In this document: positions 52,942 to 64,000 of the stretch, piece after piece
Position numbering within the stretch: position 1 is the stretch's first letter
Layout of the letters: every line of letters begins with the position of its first letter
Assembly: GCF_000423525.1 (NCBI RefSeq)
Contig: NZ_AUID01000006.1
Location: 62,001-126,000, forward strand
Source: Proteocatella sphenisci DSM 23131
Lineage (GTDB): Bacteria > Bacillota > Clostridia > Peptostreptococcales > Filifactoraceae
DNA: 64,000 nt
Direction of reading: 5' to 3'
Made by a program: the position numbers and the translations under genes
Notes under the pieces: generated by a model
Told to the model about the DNA's origin: nothing
Database searches by the model: none
Seen by the model: only the letters and a program-made list of their open reading frames with translations

Positions 52942-53376
52942 TTATTTCATAAGTCTGACAAGAAGTTTCTCAATGGGGACTTTAAGTTCTGATCGTTCTT
53001 TAGAGCTTATTCCAATTTCGCATGATATAAGATGGGGTATATCTTTAATTTTATCTTTAAGATGGTAACCTTTTTCAGTAAGTTCAACAATTACTACTCT
53101 GTCATCGCTGGAAGCTCTTTTTTTTGAAATAAGATTCATTGTTTCGAGTTTCTTAATTACCGGGGTTAATGTTCCAGAATCAAGATGAAGCTCTTTGCCT
53201 ATTTCTTTTACGTTCATGCTCTCATTTTCCCATAATACAAGCAGAGTAAGATATTGTGTATATGTCAGATTGTATTTGTCTAAAAATGGCTTGTAAAGCC
53301 TTATTATTTCTCTTGAGAGGGCATAAAGTGAAAAGCAGAGCTGGTTTTCCAGTTTCAGGCATTCGTATTTTTCCAT
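52942..53376 (-). CDS. MarR-family regulator, OhrR-like
   Basis: A 144-residue winged-helix regulator. ENQLCFSLYALSREI near the N-terminus matches the peroxide-sensing Cys segment of OhrR. The recognition region is VKEIGKELHLDSGTLTPVIKKLE. It precedes the reductase and thioredoxin genes on the same strand, so it probably represses them and itself until its Cys is oxidised. An inverted repeat of the OhrR-box type lies upstream at 53410-53423. Confidence 0.88.
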   Translation of the reverse strand: MEKYECLKLENQLCFSLYALSREIIRLYKPFLDKYNLTYTQYLTLLVLWENESMNVKEIGKELHLDSGTLTPVIKKLETMNLISKKRASSDDRVVIVELTEKGYHLKDKIKDIPHLISCEIGISSKERSELKVPIEKLLVRLMK

Positions 53377-53409
53377 AGTTTAGCTCTCCTGAAATATTGC
53401 TTAAAATTA

Positions 53410-53423
53410 AATTGTACACAATT
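53410..53423. promoter_or_regulatory. Candidate OhrR operator
   Basis: AATTGTACACAATT, with 6-base inverted arms around AC, similar to the AT-rich ACAATT-type OhrR boxes. It is 34 bases upstream of the regulator gene. Confidence 0.55.
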
Positions 53424-53533
53424 GATTATGTTAATATTATAGTATCATAAGCAGCATATGTCAATATGTTTTTATACACAAAAAAAAACAGCTGAATTCA
53501 TGTATCCTTCATCTGTTTTTTTGATTATTTTTT

Positions 53534-53610
53534 TGGTGCACCTAAGAGGACTTGAACCTCCGACGCACAGTTTAGGAAACTGTCGCTCTATCCGGCTGAG
53601 CTATAGGTGC
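53534..53610 (-). tRNA. tRNA-Arg (anticodon CCT)
   Basis: The minus strand folds into a complete cloverleaf of 77 bases with encoded CCA. Acceptor stem GCACCTA/TAGGTGC, D arm with GCTCAGCCGGATAGAGC, anticodon stem ACAGT/ACTGT around the loop TTCCTAA (anticodon CCT), and T arm with GGTTCAAGTCC. It reads AGG codons. Confidence 0.95.
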
Positions 53611-53979
53611 TTAATTTATTCTTGCATACTAAATTTTAACCAAAAAATCAAGAGTTGTCAACATAATGATTTTATAAATATAAAATTTTATGAATAAGAG
53701 GACAAAGTAGATAAAAAAATAACAGAATGATAAAGAAATTTGTAAAATTTAATAGATGAAATGTATTTAATTTGAAATCTCAGCTTTAAAAGTTATTATT
53801 TGTTAAAAATTGTTTAGAATATTCTGAAATGAATATATTTTAAATTGACTTTTTAAACAGTATATAGTAATATTATTTCAAAGTAAAGAATTTTTTAATT
53901 TATGAAAAATGAGAATATATTTGGTGGTTCAGTCATAATTTAAATGTGGTTAATAATAAATAGAGTCAGGAGAAACTTT
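53611..53979. promoter_or_regulatory. Intergenic region with the atp operon promoter
   Basis: Very AT-rich. A good promoter is TTGACT at 53845-53850 and TAATAT at 53868-53873 with a 17-base spacer, giving a leader of about 100 bases to the atpZ-like gene. No gene is seen in the rest. Confidence 0.6.
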
Positions 53980-54231
53980 GTGAAGCGTGATTCTAAAAAC
54001 ATAGGAGATATCGGTAAAAACCTCGCATTAGTAACGCAAATGGGTATTATGATATTGGCTCCGGTGGGACTTTGTATGTTTGTGGCAAACCTTCTGATAA
54101 AGAAGTATAATCTGGGTGACGGGATTATGATAATTGCTATTTTACTGGGAATCTCAGCTGGGTTTCTGAATATTTACAAAATTCTGAGAAATTATTTCGA
54201 AAGTGGAGACAAGAGTAAAAAAAAGAATTAA
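53980..54231 (+). CDS. atpZ: AtpZ/AtpI-family small membrane protein
   Basis: An 83-residue protein with two membrane helices (TQMGIMILAPVGLCMFVANLL and DGIMIIAILLGISAGFLNIYKIL) of the F1F0 ATPase accessory family AtpZ. The start is a GTG at 53980, placed correctly behind CAGGAG; an in-frame ATG at 53944 lies upstream of the ribosome site. Proteins of this family precede atpI in many Clostridia, where they are linked to Mg2+ or assembly functions. Confidence 0.82.
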   Translation: MKRDSKNIGDIGKNLALVTQMGIMILAPVGLCMFVANLLIKKYNLGDGIMIIAILLGISAGFLNIYKILRNYFESGDKSKKKN

Positions 54232-54312
54232 TTTAAATATAAATTAAACCGGGTTAATTAGAATACAAGGGTATTTTTGATAAAAAATAGACAATGAATT
54301 GAGACTGATATT

Positions 54313-54684
54313 ATGGATGAATTATTTGTTACAAAACTAAAAGTAGTAAAGAATGCCATATTTTTGATGGCAGCTGTGATGGTGGCTTCGCTAGTATTTT
54401 TTGATAACTGGACTGCTTTTATTACGGGGCTGGTATTTGGATTACTTATATCCATACTTTGTTTTGAATTACTATCTGGATCCATTGTTAAAGCGGTGAG
54501 TCTTCCTCCTGAAAAAGCTCAGATATTTGCAGGTTCAAGGTATTTTATAAGGCTTGTAATATATGCTGTGGTAATACTGATTTCTATAAAGGCCGACTAC
54601 ATAAATGTGATTGGTACAATCTTAGGACTTTCCAGCATTAAGATGTCTATAGTGATTTCGGCAATTCTAAGTAATTTTAAATAA
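54313..54684 (+). CDS. atpI: ATP synthase assembly factor subunit I
   Basis: A 123-residue membrane protein with four predicted helices in the AtpI family. In Na+ and other F-type ATP synthases AtpI helps assemble the c ring. It lies between atpZ and atpB, and its ribosome site is weak. Confidence 0.82.
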   Translation: MDELFVTKLKVVKNAIFLMAAVMVASLVFFDNWTAFITGLVFGLLISILCFELLSGSIVKAVSLPPEKAQIFAGSRYFIRLVIYAVVILISIKADYINVIGTILGLSSIKMSIVISAILSNFK

Positions 54685-54758
54685 TGTTATTATTACTCGG
54701 TAAATAAAGAGTATTAATATATAAAAGTAAAGAATTAACTGGGAAAGGAGGACTACTA

Positions 54759-55481
54759 ATGGGTGATGGAGGATTTGGAGCAAAAATAATGTTCACTATA
54801 AGTGAAGAAATTCCTATTATTGGGGGTGTGCCTATTACAGAAACTATAACTACGACTTGGATAATCATGGCTATTCTAATAATAGGATCTATTATTTTGA
54901 CCAGAAATTTAAAGCGAATCCCTGGTGGAGTTCAAAACATCGTTGAAACTGTTGTCGGAACCGTTTACAATCTGACTGAAAGTACAATGGGAAAAGACAA
55001 GGTAAGTTTTGCGCCTTATATAGGTACATTGATGATGTATCTGGCTGTGGCCAATCTTGTTGGACTGCTGGGAATCAGGCCTCCGACAGCGGATCTCAAT
55101 ATGACCCTGTCTCTTGCGTTGATGACGTTTTTTATGATTCATTTTAATGGGATTAGAAGAAAAGGGATACTGGGATACTTGAAAGGTTTTACAGAACCTT
55201 TTTTCCTGCTTACACCAATCAATATTATTGGTGAAATTGCGACACCGATATCTTTATCATTTCGTCTATTCGGAAACATGGTCGGAGGAACAATAATCAT
55301 GGCACTTGTATATTCTGCGCTTGCAGCATTAACCACTGCGCTGTTTGGCATGAATATCCCGATATTCCAGCTTGGAATCCCTGCAGTACTTCATGTGTAC
55401 TTTGATGTATTTTCAGGGTTGCTTCAGACATTTATCTTTGCTATGCTTACGATGGTGTTTGTTTCTGGAGCTATGGATTAA
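54759..55481 (+). CDS. atpB: ATP synthase subunit a
   Basis: A 240-residue membrane subunit forming the ion half-channels. The essential Arg is in TPISLSFRLFGNMVGG; the C-terminal HVYFDVFSGLLQTFIF is also typical. Strong site AAAGGAGG. It faces a c ring with Na+ ligands, so this is likely the stator of a Na+ pump. Confidence 0.95.
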   Translation: MGDGGFGAKIMFTISEEIPIIGGVPITETITTTWIIMAILIIGSIILTRNLKRIPGGVQNIVETVVGTVYNLTESTMGKDKVSFAPYIGTLMMYLAVANLVGLLGIRPPTADLNMTLSLALMTFFMIHFNGIRRKGILGYLKGFTEPFFLLTPINIIGEIATPISLSFRLFGNMVGGTIIMALVYSALAALTTALFGMNIPIFQLGIPAVLHVYFDVFSGLLQTFIFAMLTMVFVSGAMD

Positions 55482-55500
55482 ATTGATGAAATAATAGTAA

Positions 55501-56073
<573 letters not shown>

Positions 56074-56076
56074 TGA

Positions 56077-56427
<351 letters not shown>

Positions 56428-56482
56428 TAAATACGAGCGGAACTTAAATGCAAAGCCATTAAAAAGGAAGGAGGGCGTATTT

Positions 56483-56989
56483 ATGGCAGGACTGATAGAT
56501 TTAAATGTCTGGCAGATAGTCTTTAATATAACAAATACAATTATTTTGTTTATTGCACTTAGACATTTTCTGTTTAAACCGGTAAAAAGTTTTATGGATG
56601 AAAGAACAAGAGCCATTCAAGAATCTGTTGAAGCGGCTGAAGAGAAAAACAAGGAAGCGGACAGATTGAGCGAAGAATATCGCAAAAAACTCGAGATATC
56701 GCATGAAGAAGGAAGAGAAATCGTTAGAAATTCTACTAAAAATGCTGAAAGAAAATCTGAGGAAATACTTTCTGAGACAAAAGAAGAGATTGCGCGTATG
56801 AAGTCAAAAGCTCATAAGGATATAGAGCTGGAGAAGGAGAGTGCTTCTAAATCACTAAAAGGTGAGGTTGCAAGCATTGCTGTAATGGCGGCGGGCAAAA
56901 TCATCAAAAAAACAATTGATGAAAATACTAATAGAAATCTTATAGATGAAGTCATAAACGAAATAGGTGATGAGAGATGGTCGAGCTAG
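56483..56989 (+). CDS. atpF: ATP synthase subunit b
   Basis: A 168-residue stator subunit with one N-terminal membrane helix (about 8-28) and a long charged coiled coil. Overlaps atpH by 13 bases. Site AAGGAGGG. Confidence 0.93.
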   Translation: MAGLIDLNVWQIVFNITNTIILFIALRHFLFKPVKSFMDERTRAIQESVEAAEEKNKEADRLSEEYRKKLEISHEEGREIVRNSTKNAERKSEEILSETKEEIARMKSKAHKDIELEKESASKSLKGEVASIAVMAAGKIIKKTIDENTNRNLIDEVINEIGDERWSS

Positions 56990-57510
56990 TATCTAGAAAC
57001 TATGCCAGAGCCTTGTTTGATATCGCGGTTGAGGAAAATCTTGTTGAAGACATAGGTGAAGAAATGACAGCCATTGTCAGCATTTTAAAGTCTGAAAAGA
57101 GTTTTTTTGATTTTTTTATTACACCTCTTGTTTCAAAGCAGGAAAAGATTGAGCTTGTGGACAAAGCATTTGGAGGGAAGGTATCAAAAACTACTGAAAA
57201 CTTTCTGAAGGTTCTTATAAAGAACGGAAGAACAGACGCAATGCCTGCGGTAGATACTTACTATCATAAACTAAAGCTTGAACACTTTAATATGGTAGAA
57301 GCTACTGCATATACTGTGTTGCCAATGACTGATCTTCAGCAGCAAAAGCTGATTGAAAAGCTGGAAAAGCAAACTGGCAAAAAAATAATATTTAAGAATG
57401 AAATTGATCAAAATATCCTTGGAGGTATGCTGGTTAAGATAGGCGAGAAAGAAATTGATGGAACAGTGCTTAATAGTCTCAAAAATTTAGAGGCAGCAAT
57501 AAGCAAATAA
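56977..57510 (+). CDS. atpH: ATP synthase subunit delta
   Basis: A 177-residue delta subunit that links the b stalk to the alpha subunits. N-terminal helical domain YARALFDIAVEE and C-terminal NEIDQNILGGMLVKIGEKEIDGTV are typical. Start overlaps atpF. Confidence 0.93.
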   Translation: MVELVSRNYARALFDIAVEENLVEDIGEEMTAIVSILKSEKSFFDFFITPLVSKQEKIELVDKAFGGKVSKTTENFLKVLIKNGRTDAMPAVDTYYHKLKLEHFNMVEATAYTVLPMTDLQQQKLIEKLEKQTGKKIIFKNEIDQNILGGMLVKIGEKEIDGTVLNSLKNLEAAISK

Positions 57511-57536
57511 ACTATTAGCAAGGGATGTGAAAATAG

Positions 57537-59051
<1,515 letters not shown>

Positions 59052-59071
59052 ACTCAGAGGGAGGTACGCGC

Positions 59072-59923
59072 ATGGCCGGAGCAGGTATGAAGGACATAAA
59101 GCGAAGAATCAAGAGTGTCGAAAGTACAATGCAGATAACAAAAGCCATGGAGCTGGTTTCATCTTCAAAGCTTAGACGAGCAAAAGAAAAAGTTGAGAAA
59201 TCAAGACCATATTTCAACATTCTCCAGGAAACAATCCAAAAAATTCTTGATAATACTAAGTCTCTCAAGTCCGCCTATACACAAGAAAGAGAAGTGAAAC
59301 ATTCACTTTATATTGTGATAGCTGGGGACAGGGGACTTGCAGGGGGCTATAATGCCAATATAATTAAAGCCTCATTAGCCGAGATGGAAGGAAAAAACCC
59401 AAAGATAATTCCGATTGGAAGAAAAGCGTCGGAGTATTTTGGCAAGAGAGGTTATGATGTAGCGGAAGATTATCTGAATGTAGCAGAGTCGCTTGATTTT
59501 ATTGATGCGGCCTTGATTACATCACTTGCGGATGAGCTTTACAGAAAAGGGCAGGTTGATGAAGTATATGTATGTTATACTGAATTTGTTTCTGCGCTGA
59601 CTCAGACGCCTAAGATTATGAAGCTTCTTCCTCTGCAGCTGCAGGCTAACCCTGCGGATATAATATCTTCACTTGAGTTTGAACCATCTCCTGAAGAAGT
59701 ATTTGATAAAATAATACCAAGATACTTGGAAGGGATTGTATACTCGACAATAGTAGATGCCTTTGCTTCAGAGCAGGGCGCGAGAAGAACTGCAATGGAA
59801 TCAGCCAGTGACAATGCAAGCGATATGATAGATTCGCTAAGTCTGCTCTATAACAGAGCGAGACAAGCGAGCATCACACAAGAAATCACAGAAATTGTTG
59901 GTGGTGCAGAAGCAATAAAGTAA
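59072..59923 (+). CDS. atpG: ATP synthase subunit gamma
   Basis: A 283-residue central shaft subunit: N-terminal MKDIKRRIKSVESTMQITKAM coiled coil region, GDRGLAGGYN, and the C-terminal helix ending RQASITQEITEIVGGAEA. Normal length and order. Confidence 0.95.
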   Translation: MAGAGMKDIKRRIKSVESTMQITKAMELVSSSKLRRAKEKVEKSRPYFNILQETIQKILDNTKSLKSAYTQEREVKHSLYIVIAGDRGLAGGYNANIIKASLAEMEGKNPKIIPIGRKASEYFGKRGYDVAEDYLNVAESLDFIDAALITSLADELYRKGQVDEVYVCYTEFVSALTQTPKIMKLLPLQLQANPADIISSLEFEPSPEEVFDKIIPRYLEGIVYSTIVDAFASEQGARRTAMESASDNASDMIDSLSLLYNRARQASITQEITEIVGGAEAIK

Positions 59924-59946
59924 AGATAATCCTGTCATAAGGATGA

Positions 59947-61353
<1,407 letters not shown>

Positions 61354-61357
61354 GCTG

Positions 61358-61756
61358 ATGAGCAAATTTCGTTTACGCATAGTCACCCCAGATCAGTTAT
61401 TCATGGATGAAGAAGTGGAAGCTTTAATTGTAAAAACGACTGAAGGTGAGCTTACCATACTAAAAGATCATATAGATTTTGTATCTAACATCAACATCCA
61501 CATTGCGGGAATCAAACAGAATGGAACTATAAAAAAAGCTGCAATAGCAGGTGGAATACTCCAAAATGATAAGGGAGTCACCACTGTAATAGCTACAGCG
61601 GCAGAGTGGTCTGATCATATAGACTTAGACAGGGCAGAAAGAGCAAGAGCTGACTCTGAAAGAAAAATGCAGATGCACAGGGATAATGTTAATGAACTTA
61701 AGATGGCAGAATATAGACTTAAAAAAGCCATAAACAGAATAAATGCAGCAAGATAA
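61358..61756 (+). CDS. atpC: ATP synthase subunit epsilon
   Basis: A 132-residue epsilon subunit with an N-terminal beta sandwich (LRIVTPDQLFMDEEVEALIVKT) and a C-terminal helical hairpin. Four bases after atpD; last gene of the operon, followed by a terminator. Confidence 0.94.
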   Translation: MSKFRLRIVTPDQLFMDEEVEALIVKTTEGELTILKDHIDFVSNINIHIAGIKQNGTIKKAAIAGGILQNDKGVTTVIATAAEWSDHIDLDRAERARADSERKMQMHRDNVNELKMAEYRLKKAINRINAAR

Positions 61757-61764
61757 AGAATTAA

Positions 61765-61798
61765 AAGTGTCTGAGAATAATCAGATGCTTTTTTTTAT
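61765..61798 (+). terminator. Terminator of the atp operon
   Basis: AAGTGTCTGA pairs with TCAGATGCTT (one mismatched pair) around GAATAA and is followed by eight T. Confidence 0.85.
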
Positions 61799-61926
61799 CA
61801 AGATGGAATATTGGAAATATTCAAAAAAATATTAAAAAAACCTATATAAAAATTAAATAATTGGGTATAATATTAAATTAAGTAGGAAACTAATTTCTTA
61901 TTTGATAAAAGAGACAAGAGGTGCTT

Positions 61927-62832
61927 ATGAAATATGCAATAATAGATATTGGTTCAAACAGCATCAGACTCAGCGTCTACAGACATGATGATGAAGACGG
62001 ACAGATATATATACAGTTTAAAGACAAGATAATGGCAGGACTCGCAGGTTATGTAGAAGACGAAGTTTTGAATGAAAAAGGTATAAAAAAAGCATGTCAC
62101 GCTATGAAAATATACAAAAGAGTGCTTGGCAATCTGGCTATTGAGAATGTGTATCCATTTGCAACGGCTTCGCTTAGAAATATACTAAATGCAAATGAAG
62201 TACTGGAGAGAATAAAATCAGAAACAGGATTTGAAGTGGATATAATAAGCGGGCAAGAAGAAGCGATACTGGATTTTATAGGGGCAACAAAAGTTGTAAA
62301 GATAGACAAAGGAGTCCTTGTAGACATTGGTGGTGGTTCGACTGAGATAGTTATTTTTGAGAGTGGAGTAATAAAATGTGCCCACAGTATTCCTGTGGGA
62401 TCACTGAACATGTACAAAAAATATGTGGAAAAACTATTGCCTTCCAAGGTGGAAAAGCGGGCCATAGCAAATGAAGTGAAAAAAGAAATGGAAAAACTTA
62501 ATATTGAAAATCCAGAAAAACAGCAAAAAATTTGTGGAGTTGGGGGAACACTAAGAGCTGCAAGAAAACTGAGCATAGAAATAACTGGAAAGGATAGTAG
62601 TGAAAAAGACATAGATTCAGGAGATATAAAAAAAATAATGAAAGAGCTTGAGGGCGAAGAAAAACAAACTATAGATAAGATCCTCAAGATAGTTCCTGAG
62701 AGAATTCATACTATTTTGCCAGGCATGATAATACTTAATACTGTAATAAGATATTTTGATGCAAAGCAGATTTATGTGAGCAGCTACGGTGCAAGAGAAG
62801 GATATCTCTATAAAAATGTACTCAAGCAGTAA
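61927..62832 (+). CDS. ppx: Exopolyphosphatase / Ppx-GppA family
   Basis: A 301-residue sugar-kinase-fold phosphatase. Phosphate loops IIDIGSNSIRLSVY and LVDIGGGSTEIV are intact and VGGTLRAARKLS follows. It degrades polyphosphate or (p)ppGpp-type substrates; it is the short form without an HD-like C-terminal domain. The ATG at 61927 follows AAGAGGTG; an in-frame GTG at 61921 overlaps that site. Followed by polyphosphate kinase after about 20 bases, so the pair controls polyphosphate level. Confidence 0.9.
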   Translation: MKYAIIDIGSNSIRLSVYRHDDEDGQIYIQFKDKIMAGLAGYVEDEVLNEKGIKKACHAMKIYKRVLGNLAIENVYPFATASLRNILNANEVLERIKSETGFEVDIISGQEEAILDFIGATKVVKIDKGVLVDIGGGSTEIVIFESGVIKCAHSIPVGSLNMYKKYVEKLLPSKVEKRAIANEVKKEMEKLNIENPEKQQKICGVGGTLRAARKLSIEITGKDSSEKDIDSGDIKKIMKELEGEEKQTIDKILKIVPERIHTILPGMIILNTVIRYFDAKQIYVSSYGAREGYLYKNVLKQ

Positions 62833-62853
62833 TATGCAAGGGGGATGGGTCTA

Positions 62854-64000
62854 ATGGAAAAAGAAGTTGCGGAAAAGTCAAACAACAAGCTTTATACTCA
62901 AGACAGAGAGATATCATGGCTAAAATTCAATAAAAGAGTACTCGAGGAAGCCGAAGACAAAATGGCGCCTTTGCTTGAAAGACTTAAATTCGTATCAATA
63001 TTCATGACCAATCTGGATGAGTTCTACATGATAAGAGTAGGAAGGCTCAATGATTTAAATAAAATAAAGGTAGAAGTAAGGAACGATAAATCCAATCTTA
63101 CTCCAGGAGAGCAGCTCGAAGCTATATTTGAAAAAACTCAAAAATTAATAAAAGAAAGAGATGCAGTCTATTGTGACATAGATGAGCAGCTCAGGAAATA
63201 TGGTATATACAATCTCAAATTTAATGAACTTGACAAAAACGAAAAAAAATATATTGAAAATTATTTTAAAAACAGGATTCAGCCTATACTTTCGCCTATG
63301 ATAATAGATAATCAGCACCCCTTTCCACACCTTGCTAACAAGCAGCTTTATGTACTTACTACACTCAAAGGTGACCAGGGTACAAAAGGCATAAAAGTTG
63401 GTATAATCCCAGTGCCAGAGAGTCTTCCAAGTGTAATATATATAGAAGATCCTGAGTCATTTATAAAAATTGATGAAGTAAGGTTTATAAGGATAGAAGA
63501 GATTATACAAGGATATTCTCAAAATATGTTTGGACAGTATCAGGCTGAAGAAAAAACGGTTATTGCAGTGACTCGCAATGCTGACCTTAACCTAAATGAA
63601 GAGATAGAAGAAGATGACGGTGAAGATTACAGGCACTTCATGAAAAAACTCCTCAAAAAAAGAGGAAGACTATTACCGGTAAGACTTGAGGTGATGGGAG
63701 AATTGTCTGCAGACCAGACCAGATTTATGACTAAAAAACTGGATATTACAGAAAAACAGATTTTTCAGAGTATACTTCCAATAAAGCTAAGTCATGCGTT
63801 TGAACTTGCGGAAAAAATTTCAGTCGAAAAAAAACTACTGCTCTGTGACAGAGTGTTTGAGTCACAGTATCCTTCTTCTTTCACCAAAGATAAGAAAATA
63901 AGGATAACAGACCAGATAAAAAACAAGGATGCATTGCTTCACTATCCTTATGAACAGATGGAACCCTTCATAAGTCTCTTAAAAGAAAGTGCCAGTGATC
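62854..64000 (+). CDS. ppk1: Polyphosphate kinase 1 (3' end outside window)
   Basis: Open from the ATG at 62854 (site GCAAGGGGG upstream) to the window edge, 382 residues seen of about 700. N-terminal REISWLKFNKRVLEEAED and FMTNLDEFYMIRVGRL are Ppk1 signatures, followed by the head domain (PFPHLANKQLYV). The catalytic His residues lie beyond the edge. It makes polyphosphate from ATP. In an operon with ppx. Confidence 0.93.
   Translation, partial: MEKEVAEKSNNKLYTQDREISWLKFNKRVLEEAEDKMAPLLERLKFVSIFMTNLDEFYMIRVGRLNDLNKIKVEVRNDKSNLTPGEQLEAIFEKTQKLIKERDAVYCDIDEQLRKYGIYNLKFNELDKNEKKYIENYFKNRIQPILSPMIIDNQHPFPHLANKQLYVLTTLKGDQGTKGIKVGIIPVPESLPSVIYIEDPESFIKIDEVRFIRIEEIIQGYSQNMFGQYQAEEKTVIAVTRNADLNLNEEIEEDDGEDYRHFMKKLLKKRGRLLPVRLEVMGELSADQTRFMTKKLDITEKQIFQSILPIKLSHAFELAEKISVEKKLLLCDRVFESQYPSSFTKDKKIRITDQIKNKDALLHYPYEQMEPFISLLKESASD

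Noticed and set aside
53458-53697. Open frame on the plus strand of about 79 residues
   Set aside because: It runs across the complementary strand of the tRNA-Arg gene and has no coding character.
53944-53979. Upstream ATG extension of the AtpZ-like protein
   Set aside because: The ribosome site CAGGAG lies downstream of this ATG and directly before the GTG at 53980; the extra residues are not conserved in type.

Overview
The window is an AT-rich stretch of a low-GC, Gram-positive, strictly anaerobic fermenter, most likely a member of the Clostridia (Peptostreptococcales/Eubacteriales type). The reasons are strong AGGAGG ribosome-binding sites, a trimeric electron-bifurcating-type [FeFe]-hydrogenase (hydCBA), an F-type ATP synthase with a Na+-binding signature and a fused double c subunit of the Acetobacterium/Eubacterium kind, a probable ferredoxin-dependent thioredoxin reductase, and a probable UGA-encoded selenocysteine. 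There are no rRNA genes, CRISPR arrays, prophages or insertion sequences. One tRNA gene, tRNA-Arg(CCT), is present.

Layout. 0-1.2 kb: the 3' part of a DnaC-like ATPase and an HD protein. 1.3-11.6 kb: a catabolic island in which a minus-strand operon (ydiB-type quinate/shikimate dehydrogenase, YdiN-like MFS carrier, type I 3-dehydroquinate dehydratase, complete TRAP transporter) diverges from a LysR regulator followed by an old-yellow-enzyme/enoate reductase and an ornithine-cyclodeaminase-family gene. The same 19-bp palindrome lies in front of lysR/ydiB and in front of the reductase, which suggests one regulon for import, oxidation/dehydration and reduction of cyclic plant acids. 11.6-21.8 kb: c-di-GMP proteins, ion antiporters, MFS, a two-component system with a small secreted protein, and a tandem universal stress protein. 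22-27.9 kb: a glycosyltransferase/phosphotransferase trio, two broken genes (RsgA-like and flavodoxin-like), CGGC and HD proteins and an unknown membrane protein.

27.9-31.9 kb: a complete spermidine operon (speD-speA-speE-speB). 32.1-34.6 kb: an ArsR/CadC-type repressor and a Zn/Cd/Pb-type P1B ATPase whose N-terminus crosses an in-frame TGA (C-S-D-U) followed at the right distance by a bacterial SECIS-like hairpin. 35.5-37.2 kb: a REC-REC-GGDEF-hemerythrin protein. 37.6-41.7 kb: hydCBA. 41.9-45.4 kb: MarR regulator, AhpD-like protein, lipoyl-domain dihydrolipoamide dehydrogenase and lipoate ligase. 45.6-48.1 kb: MFS and threonine ammonia-lyase.

48.1-51.6 kb: a ferrous-iron uptake operon (feoA-feoA-feoB plus Cys-rich protein) divergent from flavodoxin, with three DtxR-like boxes between them. 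51.7-53.4 kb: an OhrR-like regulator, thioredoxin reductase lacking NADPH motifs, and thioredoxin. 53.9-61.8 kb: the whole ATP synthase operon (atpZ-I-B-E1-E2-F-H-A-G-D-C). 61.9 kb to the end: exopolyphosphatase and the 5' part of polyphosphate kinase.

Together the genes describe ferredoxin/H2-based fermentation coupled to a Na+ cycle, with iron- and metal-responsive accessory systems. The observations most worth testing are the selenocysteine metal ATPase, the quinate/shikimate island and the mixed c-ring of the ATP synthase.
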